Assembly: GCA_947034895.1 (NCBI GenBank)
Contig: OX344761.1
Span: 37,212,863 to 37,276,862 of the forward strand
DNA length: 64,000 nucleotides
Direction of reading: 5' to 3'
From: Rhytidiadelphus loreus
Lineage: Eukaryota; Streptophyta; Bryopsida; Hypnales; Hylocomiaceae
Positions 11,101-23,940 of this stretch are shown piece after piece. The translations under genes were made by a program, and so were the position numbers. Under the pieces are notes generated by a model. The model had not been told where the DNA came from. It did not search any database and saw nothing but the letters and a program-made list of their open reading frames with translations. How positions within the stretch are numbered: position 1 is the first letter of the stretch; the number at the start of each line of letters is the position of its first letter.

Positions 11101-14100
11101 TCGATGTCGGATCACAGGAAAATACACAGTTTTACAGCTTTAGCAACATCGTGGAGAATGAAGCAGGTGAATTTTCTGCATCATCACCACCACAGGTACA
11201 TGGATTAAATACCTATGAGATTATGCCGCGTGAGTTACCTGAACCATCTCCAGAGTTAATCTCAAGATGGACCGAGGAGGGTAGGTCAGAAAAATTTGCA
11301 GAGCCTACTGAGGTTCAGGTGCTGAAGTCGACTCCAGAGCCAAGTCACAGAGGAGATTTACCTGCACCACCACGAGCACATGAATCAAGTGTTGTTGTGG
11401 AGGGCAAGCCGCAGGAGTTTTCTGAACAACGACAAGCATATGGCTCGAGCAAGCCACAGGAGTTTTCTGAACAACTACAGGCATATGGCTCGAGCAACAC
11501 TTTGGAAAGTGGACCAGCTATATTTCCTGCTATATCACCAGCATCCAAGGAATTGGACAGACCATATGAACACCCTGAACCACTACAGGTGCATGGGGTT
11601 ATCTCCTATGAGAGCAAACAGCTTGAGTTACCTGTACCGTCTCCAGGAAGCGGCACTCAGGTGATTAGGTCTGACGAGTTTTCTGTACCACCGCCAGCGT
11701 TTGGATCAAGCAACGGTGCAGAGGTTAGGTCGCAGGAATTTTCTTCAGCAAATGGATCAAGCAACTCCGTGGATAGCAGCTCACATATCGCTTTAGTGCA
11801 CAAGATAATTGAGACTGTCAACGTGATTGGGTCCATTGCAGATTTTCAGGCGCATAAAAAGGAGTGTTCCACCTTCATAAGGCGTGCGAACATGCTTGTC
11901 CCACTATTTGTGGAATTCCGGGATTCAGGTTTATCTTTCTCGGAAGCAATCGTCATATGTCTCAATGCCTTTGAAGCAGTCCTCAACACTGCCAAAGCCT
12001 TGCTTCTCTTGTGCAATGAAGGAAGTAAACTTTACCTGGTGAGATTTCGCCTGTTAAAATTTTTTCATCATGAGAACGGCTAATATATGTGCTTGCAAAT
12101 AATGGACGGCCCTAACCCGTATTTATCATTCGTTTACTTCTCTATGTGGTTTGTGGTCTTCTTATTGTTTTGAAACTTGTTGGAGGAAGTGATTTTCCTT
12201 CACCGTGTTATTAGCTGCAAGGTTTTTCTTTTGTCTGAGCTAGTCTCTCGTTCAGCTTCATTGTTAGGATTCTTTTTTGATGGTAATGAGTCTGACGAGC
12301 ATTTTCTGTTCCAGATCTTGGAACAACGAAAAGTGGCGGAACAGTTCTCCTTAGTGAACACAGGGTTGATTCAAGCCTTGGACAAGATACCGAGCTCGCT
12401 TGAAATTTCAGAAGAAGTACGGGAGCAGGTAAATTCTAACGGCTTCTCAATCCACAGTGACCTTGCTTTAAAATTCTGGTTGCGAGATTTTGCTGATGAG
12501 ATCCTTGATGTTAATCCTATCTTTCTTATTGCTCCAGGTTGATCTCGTCCACAGTCAGCTCAAAAGATCAAAAGGGCTGGAAGATGCTGTCGATTCGCAG
12601 CTCTACGCGGAGTTAATATCTGTACTGGATGAGACAAACGGACGCTCACGCTCACCGTTTCAACTTACACGACTGGCTGAGTCGTTTAAGTTAGACACGG
12701 CAACATCTCTAAGGAAGGAGTTCCAAGCTCTACGAGGGATGATGACGGCAAAGGAGCCATCTTTAGATGCTCTCGTGAACCAGGGAGAATTTGATCAAGT
12801 TTATGGACTTCTTAATGAGTTGAGGGATCTATATCCACTAGCAGAAGACCTACCTCCGCAAGGACATGGCTTAAGCAAGGTTGTGGAGAGCAGTTCACAA
12901 GAATTTTCTGCATCACCACCACCACGCATGTCAGGCTCGGAATCACCCCGCATTTTAAAGGAAGTGTCTGCACCACCACCAGGGAGTTGCGTAGAGGGCA
13001 GACCTCGTACTGAACCACTACAAGTGTACAGACCAACGGAGAGCAGGCCGCAGGAGTCTCCCCCACCCCCATCCCCACAAGTATACAAGTCAAGCCACAG
13101 CTTCGAGGACAGATCGTACTCTGAAGCACCACCAGTATACAGACCAAGTAAGACCTTTGGGAGCAGGCCTTACGAACCATTTATGTCACCTCGATCAAGC
13201 AACGCCTCTGAGAGTCGGTTACAGGAGTTTCCTGGTACTCAGTATGAAAGGGTGACAAGCATCTCGTCTTCTGAATTATCTCCAGTGCATAAATCAGGCA
13301 CTGGTCAGGAGGGCAGACCACAGGAATACTCTTCCGAACCACTACAAGCATACGGAACGAGCAAAACTTCAGAGAGCAGTCGACTTGAATCTCCTGAATC
13401 ATCTCCTGTGCATAAGTCCGGCAATGGCCAGGAGAGCACACCACAGGAATACTCTTCTGAACCATTGCAAGCATACGCAACAAGCAGCACTTCAGAGAGC
13501 AGGCGACTTGAACCTTCTGAATCATCTCCAGTGCGTAAGTCCGGCAATGGCCAGGAGAGCAGACCACAGGAATACTCTTCTGAACCATTACAAGCATACG
13601 CAACAAGCAGCACTTCAGAGAGTAGGCGGGATGAAGCATCAGCAATGCAGAGATTGAGTAGCAAGCAACATGAACCGGCTGCACTGTCTCCTGTGTACAA
13701 ATCGAGCAATGCCTCGGAGAGCAGCCGTCCAGTCTCTTCTGAACATACATACAAATCAAGCTCTACCTCTGATATGAGCTCGGAGGAGTTCTCGAATTCT
13801 GGTCCACTCAGAGCGCGTGTAGAATTGGACAAAGTGCCCGAGCTGCAGAGATCAGGAACCCGCGCAACTGAGCCATGGAATCCTGGGACTCCGAAACCAG
13901 CGACTGCTCGCAGTGCCTCCTGTCCGCAAATAATGACAACTGATTCCATTATTGAAGACGTTGTCAAGAAGTATAACTGGGACCAAGTTCTAGAGATGAC
14001 GGATAATCTGACTTCCAGACAGCTTGGAAAGGGTGGTTTTGGGGCTGTTTACTTGGCCAAGTTGGAGAATGGAAAAGAGGTGGCGGTGAAAATCCTTGAT

Positions 14101-16776
14101 GCGTCTTCTCAGCAAGGCATATCTGAGTTTCTTAACGAGGTACGACGGACGGTGCTCTGTCAAATTTGGATGTGCACTTTTCGATGAGGGGTTGTGTTTC
14201 ATATTGTGCAAGTCTTTGTTGGTTGGATGACAGTACTTCTTACACGTCAGTGCAAGATTTTGGAATATTTCTGGGTCACATCACACAAATGAAAGTCATT
14301 AGTATACACTGATTTGTCCTATTACTGCGTGTGACACTAATGTGTACCAAAATCACACTGTTTGTAAAATATTTAAATTAGTGGTCACAGTATTACTGTA
14401 TTATCACTAATAGGACAAAACAGTTTAGTTGACAGGTATCTAGGGAAGTGTAGACGATAATTCTTAGTCTGCATGATGTACCCATTCACTATTTTATTTT
14501 GAGGCCCGCTGCTGTGTGTCGTCGTTCATGGAATCACAATTATTACTACCAGAGTTTTGCTTAACTTTGTACGATTTCTTCTGGATTTTATGAATCGTAT
14601 TGAACGTATTGATTCGGTCATGTTGTGACAGGTGAACCTTCTCAAAAGAGTGAACCATGTGAATTTGATTAGACTCTTGGGTTACTGCCAAGATGAGAGA
14701 CAGGTTCTTATATATGAATTCGCAGAAGAAGGGAGTATATGGGACCATCTTCAAGGTCAGAATCACGTCTGCAAAGAAATATACGTATACTGTTTGCATT
14801 CAGCATTAGAGAGAAAGCTTTTTTTTTTGTGCCAGTGTGGGTATCTTTGCAGTTGAGTTTTGCTCTTGAATTAATTCGTTTCATGCAATGAACTGCAGCA
14901 GGGGGGAAATCCCTAGACTGGAAGCAGCGTCTCAACATAGCATTACAGTCCGCATGTGGTATGATCATTGCTCCTACATTTGTTTGATTGTTACAAGCAT
15001 GACGAATCTCTTTTTATCTTAAACGACTCTGGCGTGGTTTCTATGGCGCAATTCAGAATCGCTTTCAGTTGGTTTACCCTGCCTATGAGTGCATTAAAAC
15101 TTTTCATGGTGTACTTCGCTCTGGGTCTGGAGAATCCTTAATGGTCTCTCAATTTTTGAAAGACGATTTCCGTAGTGATTTATGACCGAGCTGGTAAAAC
15201 TCAAGACTTGCTAACTTGCGTGAGACTTTTTTGTGCCAGGGCTCGAGTACTTGCACACCGGGTGCAGTCCTAGAATTATTCACAGAGACATCAAGAGTCA
15301 AAATATTCTTCTTACAAAAAGTATGGTTGCCAAGGTTGCTGATTTTGGCCTATCGAAGTTGGGTGCTGATCAAGAAAATTTGAACAAGACGCATGTAACA
15401 ACCATGGTGAAAGGAACCCTTGGGTATCTAGACCCAGAGTATGTCTCGAATCCACTTTCACTTTCTCAATGCGATGATTTTATTGTTACATCAGTCATTA
15501 ACAGAGACTTAAGTTCTTCGATTTCATTGATCCTCCGATATTTTGCATGCTACAACGGTGTTAGCATCAGGTCGTAAAACTTAGTTTGTGTTATAATGTG
15601 ATGCAACCATCATTGAAGGGCTGCACTACTCGACACAAACAGCAAGTTAGAAATTGCAACTCTACCAACTAGTGCGGGTATCTCACTTTCAGGATCTGTT
15701 TGTGCAGGTATCTCAAAACCGGCCAGCTGACAGAGAAGAGTGATGTGTACAGTTTTGGAGTCATTCTAATGGAAATCATTACAGGCCGGAAACCAATCCA
15801 AAATTCTGAGAAAAAATGCTTCATCGGTGACTGGGTAAGTCACTCGCGGTCTCTCATTACTTTTAACAATGTAGTCTAGTGACCTCTTTGGAGTCTCTTG
15901 CTGGAAGCATACCATTATGGAATAAGTCAAAACGTTCCATACGTTCCATTCACTGAATGGTTAGGGGTAGCAAAATCTCCAATTATCAGACTCTTAACCT
16001 TACGCAACCAAAACGAGCGAACTTCACGTGTCTCCACTACATTGTTCACGAAAGACACCCTATGGGTTAATAATGCTATGAGAGATGTTCAATCTGTTTA
16101 GAATACCCGTCAAAACAAAACAAAATTATTTCTTGATAGGACAATTCACATTGAATCTTTTCATATCTTTGACATAAGACCATGAAAGGTTTTACATATC
16201 TCTTACTACCCATAGTGGTTTGGTTTTTAGTGTGAGTGGTTGGGATTGATAGATATAGATGGTTGAGATATTGAAGTGGTTTGAACCCTTACATAAATTG
16301 AGGCCTTAAACTCATTTACATATTCAGCTAACACTTGGTGGGAACGTCCTATGAGGATGGATTGTAAGTCTATTTATTCCGTACATCTTCTCAAAATGCG
16401 CATCAATATTTTCACATGAGCAGTACTGGATTTTTTTCTGAAGTGTAGAAGTGAGGCTCCTCAACTGAAGAGTGTTGCACAAACTCGTATGAGATGACTG
16501 ACTTAGTGACTGGAAACTGCTCTTGAATTTCAGGTGGACGAACACTACAATCCCAATTCTAGTTCCAGGGCACTGAAAACCGTCACAGATCCCAGTTTAG
16601 GTGGCCATTACAACCCCAAGGCCTTGAAACGGGTGATTGAAGTTGCGAGGCAATGCATACAACCATTCGGGGCAGACCGCCCAGAAATGACGGAAGTGGT
16701 CCGTGCATTGAGAAAGGCCCAGTCGACAGAACACGATGAGAAAAAATCCTCCAAGTGGTTACCAAGTTTTCGATGA
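8110..16776 (+). CDS. Chimeric Hsp70 - U-box N-terminal domain - Ser/Thr kinase protein (about 1,807 aa)
   Basis: Exons: 8110-8332, 8857-10169, 10370-10438, 10686-12038, 12315-12428, 12538-14139, 14632-14755, 14902-14958, 15240-15438, 15708-15834, 16534-16776. All junctions are GT-AG and keep frame. Residues about 10-400 form an Hsp70 ATPase: [28 protein letters not shown] and [10 protein letters not shown]. The linker [10 protein letters not shown] and a beta substrate-binding domain follow to about 505; the helical lid stops after some 20 residues. A Ser/Pro-rich linker leads to a plant U-box N-terminal (UND) helical domain (about 900-1100, with [19 protein letters not shown]). A second linker contains three 41-residue repeats. 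The kinase (about 1500-1790) has [24 protein letters not shown] and SDVYSFG, so it should be active, of the receptor-like cytoplasmic type. No signal peptide or membrane segment is seen. The start is the first ATG and gives the usual short Hsp70 N-terminus. Two genes with read-through remain possible. Confidence 0.83.
13267..13635 (+). repeat. Three in-frame 123-bp coding repeats in the kinase gene
   Basis: Units start at 13267, 13390 and 13513 and are highly similar, so the array expanded recently. Each encodes 41 residues with the order [26 protein letters not shown] and TSSTSESRR. The repeat lies in the disordered linker between the UND and kinase modules, and its length is a multiple of three, so copy-number change would not break the frame. 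Confidence 0.85.
14308..14424. repeat. Hairpin-forming inverted repeat in intron 6
   Basis: Arms 14308-14324 and 14408-14424 (ACTGATTTGTCCTATTA and its inverse) pair with one mismatch, and further partial pairing lies inside. It sits in the intron between kinase exons 14139 and 14632. It may be a small MITE remnant. Confidence 0.45.
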
Positions 16777-18850
16777 TGAATTAAAGGAGGTTGGCATGAG
16801 CCGTGTACCGTAGAATATATCTCTATGCAATAATGAAACTTTTTTTCTTCTCTCCGTTTTCTGCATTCCTCGAGAGGCTCTTGAGTAACCCAAAACGAGA
16901 TGCTTTACTGTTGATGTGGTCTGACAATCTACATGTTGTCCCTACATGTCTTCAGGCATTTCGTATTGGATGCATTCTTGTGGTATGGCCTTCTGTTTGC
17001 CTGGACAATTTTAATCTTCACTCGTTGACGTGTAAGTTATGGGCTGTTCAAACTAGGTATTTGCAAAGAGAATGTGCAAAGAGAATGTGCCTACACATAA
17101 GATTGTCCAAGGTTTTAGGGAACTAAAGTTTTTTAGAGAGTTCATGGAATTGATAGGAAATTTTGGGCAAGTGTGCATGAAAAAAGTTTGCTATGTAGTT
17201 GGGTATTGAATGTTCGTTGAAAATAGACTGTTATTAAATCTGATCCTGCCACCTCTTCTAACGTGATCCGTAAATAGGATACTATTTGACTCACGTTCTT
17301 ATTTCAACTAATCCTCAGGACTCCAGGAGTGATTTTGGGAGATCTCTGCGGAGAAATCACTGTAGGTGCAAGAGCCAAATCTCTCTATCAAATTTCTGTA
17401 GGTGCAAGAGTTAATCATAAACTGAACCCCACTTGTAAAAGGGGTGTCAGAAGGTTGAATTAAGAATAGTACAAAAGAAACATAACACCAAACTCCATCA
17501 GACCAGGTTTTGGTGCTTCAAGGATTTCGTCCAGTGTTTTTCTCAAAACTCCAGCTCCTGGTCCTCATTGCACACACTTTCCGATTAACTCTAATGTAGG
17601 AAATATTTTATGCAATCATTCAAAAGGGGGGGAGGTGACAGCCATTGAGGTAACCATACACAACTCCATTTCCATTCCAGACAGACGTATAGTTGCCAAT
17701 AAACATTTACAAACCCAACTTGTTAATTGAAGTGTATTGCAATAGACAAGTTGTCGCTGGTAACAGGCATCAGCCAATAGGCATCAAAAGCATCTTGTTG
17801 TTTGCAGTGATGATTCGATTGCAGAATCAAGTACCATAAGGAAACATTGGCATCAGCAAGAGCTAGCTAATATTGACTGCCAAAACCAACAATATCCTAG
17901 TTAAGCATATCTTCATCCAAGTCATGGACACATTCTTCACAAAATCAATAGAACAATCAAACCGTGCTTCAAAGTCACTACCACGCCCAGCCACCAAATT
18001 ATCAAATTCTGATGCACGGTTAAAGGCTGATGTGTATAGTTTTGCACAGCAATGGACAACCCCCTCCCTCATGAGCCATCCAGCCATGCAAGACTATCCA
18101 GATCAGCCTCCAACGGAGCAACAAAGGAGGCCACTGCAGTATAATTCCAAACTACTCAAGTGAATTCAATCTCAGATGACCCATAAAAGGCTGATGTGTA
18201 TAGCTTTGCGGAAATCAATACCACCCCGGCCATTCTATTCATCTCTGCTAAGCTATACACACCAGCTTCCCAAGAGTCTTCCAAACTGAAGTTAAGAACA
18301 ACTGCGGAGCCTTCCAAACTGAAGAAACAACTCCAGCAGTTGTTCAGAAGACTTGACTTGACGACAGGGTTAACTTGCATCAAGATCTACATGACGGACA
18401 ATGGAAGGATTACAAGAAACATAGGTCCAAATTCTTCTACAAGACTCAGAAAACAGCATGAGAATTGAAGAGGCTCGATTTGTGAAGGGGCTCTGAGGAG
18501 GAGGCAGGGTTATAGAAGGGAGGACGACGAGTCACGAAGCTTCGTGGCTGCTGTGGTCTCCGTGTGGACTAAATGCACGAGGGTGATTGGGGTTATCTCA
18601 GACGTTAGATGGAAGTGGATCCGACGGACTGGATCTTTTTCTTTTTGCTTGTCGGAGAATTTTGTCGGGGTCCACTGTCAGTTGATCGGGGCCGTTGGGC
18701 GGAATGGATGGTGAGATGGAATGCAGAATTATTGGGCTGTCTGTCCAATCAGTGGGCTCCATGCACGACTTTCATGTCGTGCACTCGTGCTTGAGCTCCA
18801 AGTCAGCTTTTAATTTTACTGGAGAAATTTCGGCTGTAGGCAATATTTAC
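16777..18850. other. Intergenic stretch with kinase-like scraps
   Basis: No gene is supported. Two short segments (18018-18046 and about 18186-18214) read KADVYSFA, close to the kinase subdomain IX motif SDVYSFG used in the upstream gene. A third, inverted scrap follows at about 18245-18270. These may be decayed copies of a kinase exon or chance. A GC-richer patch at 18480-18800 may be a regulatory or old promoter region, but no frame there is convincing. Confidence 0.35.
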
Positions 18851-21225
18851 GGAGGGAATTTTTAAGAAATATTCATCGTTTCTTTTTTGCTGAATGATGG
18901 ATAATAGTCTTGAAAATATGGATGAAATTATCAAAACAGAATAAATGAAGTACACTTTTTGTAGATGAAAAATGATTTCTATCCAAAAAAAATGATTACT
19001 GTTGGATTTTGCTAAAGTTGCTCAAGAGAAATTCTACAATATTGGAAGAGAATATTGTTTACTACCTCATGTATTACTTGAAATCACTAATTTCACATGG
19101 AATTTTACGTGGAATTTAATGTAGAGTTTTCTACTAATTACAATCTCTGAACACAATTTGTTTCAAGAGTTTTGATATTCTCCTTGTATGATGGAGTTCA
19201 TGTTCATTAATGAATATCTTGATTATTTAGTAGATTTCTCCATTTCAAGTATAATATTGTAATCAATGAAGTTTGATTTATTACTCTTCATTGGGCAAAT
19301 TTCAATTAAATTGAATTGCATCCAAACAATGGTGTTTGATTGTTGTCTACAAATGTTATAAGAGTTAAAAGTTAAAAGTTCAATTGAAAGATTTTTCAAA
19401 TCCACGTCTTTATTTCAAGAAAATTAATATTGAACATCTTGCAAGTCGTGTTTACTTATTCTCTACATTTATGAGGGTTCAACTTTGGATAAATGCTCAC
19501 TTCTAGTTCCTCCTTAATAAATGTTCTTTTACTCAATCTACATTTAATTCATCTTTATTTCTCCTTCTACATATCATTTTACTTTATTTCATAATTACTT
19601 AATCTTTTGACTTTGTTTGATAAATGATTGGGCTACAATAAATTAGAATACATTTATGGCATTATTTAAAAGAGTTATGTTAGTAGGTCATTGCAAGAAA
19701 CACTTGTAGATGTCATGTCCAAATTGAGGATAGTTCTAACTAAAGAACAACATATGCTTGTAAAGAAAAATAAATAAACAAATAAATGAATAATTGTATT
19801 AAATATCACAAATAATTATTTTTTAATAATTCAAATGTAAAAGGAAAAAATTCCATATTTGATGTATAAAAAGTGGTTTATAAAGTATTTCAAGAAAATA
19901 GATGCTTTTATATTGGTTTAATTAGAAAATAATAGACCAATTTTTTTTTTTAAATTGATCATTTTCTATACTAGTTCTTAATATTGTTATGCAATGTTGG
20001 TTTTCATTTAGGGGGAGACTATTCCATAATTGAGAAGTCAAATTTAGTTATAATTGTTAAAATGAAGATGAAATAATATGTTTAATCTCTCAATGATTAT
20101 TAGGTTCCTATCCCTCGAAAATTATCTCTAAATTGTTTTATTTGAAATCAATGTATAATTGTTTTTAGTGATTTGATTCCTAAAAGATTGAAGGATCTTC
20201 TTCACTAATACCAAATCAATCCACTCTAAAGTTTTCATAGTCGTTGATCATTCATATTTTTCATATTTTTTCAATCAAAGTTTAATTTTTATCCTCAACC
20301 CAATTATTTGGGAGATAAGATTTTAAGATTTTCACAAAAGAACAGTTTTTATTAAAAAAATTGTACTAAATTGCAATCATGAATAGTTGAGAATATCCAT
20401 GCCAATTTTTATAAGGATTCATTGGAGTAATGAAAGATTATTTTCAAAACCTTGAAATCAATTGAGGTATACCAAGAAAACAAAAATCCCATTGTGCACA
20501 ACTATTTCTTCCACCAATCAAGTTCTTGCTCACTTACACTACCCATAGAATATTTATTCATAGGATGGCTACTAATTGGCTTAGTGCCTCTCCCTATCTC
20601 CCTAGATACACTAAATTGAACAATTATTGAAGTGTTTGAGTTTGAAAATGACTCGAGGCAAAGTTTTCATCTAAATCAAGAGTTGTTTCTAACTATAAAG
20701 AGATCCTCAATGAACTACATGAAAAAAAACATCCTTTAAAAGAAGATTTCTTTACCTTCATTGTCTATCAAAGAGGGTCTACAACTAGAAAATGATTATT
20801 TTGACATTTGTAGGTAAAAACAAAAATCAAAGAAATGAGTTCAAAAACATCATTGCTTTTGAAGTGCTATAAATTTAAATGTCACTAAGGTATAGAAATC
20901 CCAACCATACAATCTTGTAGTGAACATGTTGGAGATGACATAGATAAAATTTGGAGTCATTTGACCATATAGATTGAAAGATTATAATGTTTTAGTGGTG
21001 AAAAAAGATGCTGAAATTTTCCTAAAAACACATTTGGAGGTGAAATTCGATTTCTAAACTTACTCAAATGAAAAAAATTAAAACTATAAAGTGATTTAGA
21101 ATCATCATAAAACCACATTGGTCAAAAAAGTTTTTATTGAATTGACTCAATGTGTTTGCAAAATAGCTTTGAAATGTCAAAAAATAACAAGAAAAGTTGC
21201 AGAAAACACCATGTAATACTGAACC
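18851..21225. other. AT-rich gene-free intergenic DNA
   Basis: This stretch has very high AT content and many short poly-A and poly-T runs, and no frame with a recognisable product. I see no tRNA-like or rRNA-like sequence and no clear transposon ends. It is best read as decayed repeat DNA. Confidence 0.6.
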
Positions 21226-21790
21226 TCCTTCTACTAAAATGCGTCTCAGTCACTCATAACTACTTGGATTCATATGAAAATTTAGCCACATAAACTAGAC
21301 TAGTATGTGCAACTTTTCCAACAAATTTTATTGGAAACGAACACTGTATGGAGAAGAAAAAAGCCGCCAAAGTTCACTGTAATCCAAAAATGTCTGGATT
21401 TTAAATTTCGAATTGCTCCCAAACATTCAAAGAAGATTGGATTGACATGAAAATTTTACCACAATAACAAGGCTGAAAGGGAAACATAACCCAACAAATT
21501 TTATTGAAAAAAAACATTTGACAAAGTAGATACAAGCCCCCAAAGTTTCAGCCATCAAATGCAGTTTGGTGTACTCAAATTGAACATGTAAACTTTGATT
21601 GGCTTCGAGAATCTTGATTCATCTTTTATTGATCTGAAAATTTTACCATACAAACTATCACTCGGGAGTCGATGGAAAGCGGACAAGTACTTACAGTTTG
21701 TGGCCCTCTTCGCATTTAGAAGACAAAGCACAACTTTACCAACAAGTTTTATTGAATTCAGACATGAGATGCAAAAATTACAGTTGTTTC
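21226..21790 (-). repeat. Dispersed repeat, family R4, copy 1
   Basis: This segment is the reverse-complement counterpart of 38390-38880. Shared landmarks are AACAAATTTTATTG, TGAAAATTTTACCAC and the GCCGCCAAAGTTCACTG block. Within each copy the core recurs; here CAACAAATTTTATT-type cores lie at about 21320, 21492 and 21740. The family is therefore itself built of diverged 170-250 bp units. It is non-coding, perhaps a decayed satellite or retrotransposon piece. Confidence 0.65.
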
Positions 21791-23940
21791 AATTCAACTA
21801 AAAACTATGTGAGGACACATTTCGTCCCCTCCGGTAGTGAGGGGTTAAACCCGAAAGGATCAAAGAGACCAATTTGGTTATTTTGAAAACTTGGGAAAAC
21901 TTTGTTAATTTCATAATTTGAAACTTTTACATTAATTTTTTAAGATGGATGCTAATCATCCCTACTAAAGCTTTGTTTCATAAATATTGCAAAAGTTAGA
22001 AAGTCCTTTTTTATTTCAATGTCAAACTAGGAAGATAAAAATAGATTTCAAAAAGGATTATTAATTTTATTGGATTGTATGGATTGATACCTACTCAAAA
22101 ATATTTAAACCACTTAAATCCAAATAATGAAGTGAAAGTTATGAAGATTTTTATTTTGTAGGCAATAAAGGTAGAAAAACATATAAAGTGGTTTCTTCAA
22201 CTCAATTTTGAAGATTTTCAAATTAAAAAAAATTAAAGCCTAGTAAAAATTGTTTAATACAAGAACATTGTCACCATTGGAATTAACAATTCTCAATTTC
22301 TTACAAAAGTTATTTGCAGTTTAGTTTTTTCTTTTGAACATTCTATACTAGCTTCCTCTTTCATTGTAATTTTCTTAAAAGTGAATATGAAAGTTTTTTT
22401 GGTTAAATTCTTAACATATATTTTCAACTCAATTCCAAACCATTGACTAAAATGCACAGGTTATGGGACACATAATTATATATATTTATAAAATGTTGAA
22501 AGACAAATCTAATCATCTTTTGAAAGGGCAAGAAAAGCCTACATTTTAAAGTTTAATTAGGCACCTTGAACTTGCATCGGCGGGATAATTCAATTAAAAA
22601 TTTTGAGAGGATATGCTTGATTAGGTTAACGAAAAGATTATGTAGATGGATTTGTTAAAAAGTATATATAGATGAACTCAAGATTTTAGCCTTGCTTTGG
22701 AAGATGAATATTTTGAAGTAGTTTTGGGCCTTTGAACATGAAAGAACTTCAGGAGTTAACTCTTAAATGATAGGCTAAGCCCCTCAAACTTGGTTTTGAG
22801 AGAATTGTTGACAAAAAATATATTCAGAAATCACTAGGATTTTTTTTTTGCATTTTCCTATCTCACTTTTCCATGTATATGTGGCAATCCTATGACTTTC
22901 ACCTTTATCACACATGGCAAAAGTCACAAGATTGCAACATACACAGGTGAAAGTGAGACAGGGAAATGCAAAAAAGCTCCTAGTGAATGTTTCAACCTAG
23001 CTACTAGATCTACTTCAATAGTGAATGTGGCTTGCCGAGTACCACATTTAGGCTACAAAGTCAAAGCACTATTCATTGTTTACTTTGGCATGCCTTGACA
23101 GCACAAACTTTGAGAAAACAACAAGACCTAGCATAACTTGTTTCAAGGATATTTTTGGTCCCCCTTTGGACTATCTTCTAGACAAGTGAATATTGTTTAG
23201 GGGTTAAAAAAGACCCACTGTTTAAAGACATATTTATTAGAAAAAATAACACTAGTTTTCAACAAAGAATAAATTAACTAAAACTTTCACCTTGTTTTCT
23301 TTGAGAATTTTACCTGAGAAAAAGGTTGGAAGGTGGTGTACTTGATTCACGCGAAGTTCATTGCTCTAATTCCATGTGCTTGTGATTCAACGCACTGTGG
23401 ACATGTCTTGACTATCGGCAACACTTGAAAAGAAAAAACTGGTGACAGAACAGTAGTGACCAGACTATTAGACCGCACTTGTGATATGTTTGCAACCAAG
23501 TCTAGCCACTCTTCTGTCTGGAAGTCTGGCTGTGCATCTACACGCTTTTAGCATGAATGAATTATGCATCGAGAACTTTGAAAAAAATACATTCTTCAAC
23601 CAAAATGAGATTTATTGATAAAATCGATCAAATGACAATTTCATGTATGATATGAAATGGTGCAGTGAGAGAGAACTGAGAGTCAGTACCTCTACTGAAA
23701 ATCTGCATGTGAGATAAAATTTGATCCGTTTTCAAGCGACTGCGACTGCAACATTGTCGGCTACTTATAATAACTTGCAATAGCTAATAAAAAAAGTTCG
23801 ACACAACTACTCCAACCTGCAAACTTGTGTTTCATTGTTCATTGCTCGAACTTGAAAGTTATGTCACGCCACGTTTGAGATCGATTCTACACGAATATAC
23901 AAAAAGAACTAACATGGCGGCTCACCATGTGGCAGCCGAT
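21791..23940. other. AT-rich intergenic DNA downstream of the lipoxygenase gene
   Basis: No gene is supported. The segment covers the 3' flank of the minus-strand lipoxygenase gene (stop codon at 23941-23943), so its right-most few hundred bases probably hold that gene's 3' untranslated region and polyadenylation site. The remainder is low-complexity AT-rich DNA. Confidence 0.5.

Noticed and set aside
13181..13967. Long minus-strand frames opposite the Ser/Pro repeats
   Set aside because: They mirror the tandem repeats of the plus-strand linker and show no domain.
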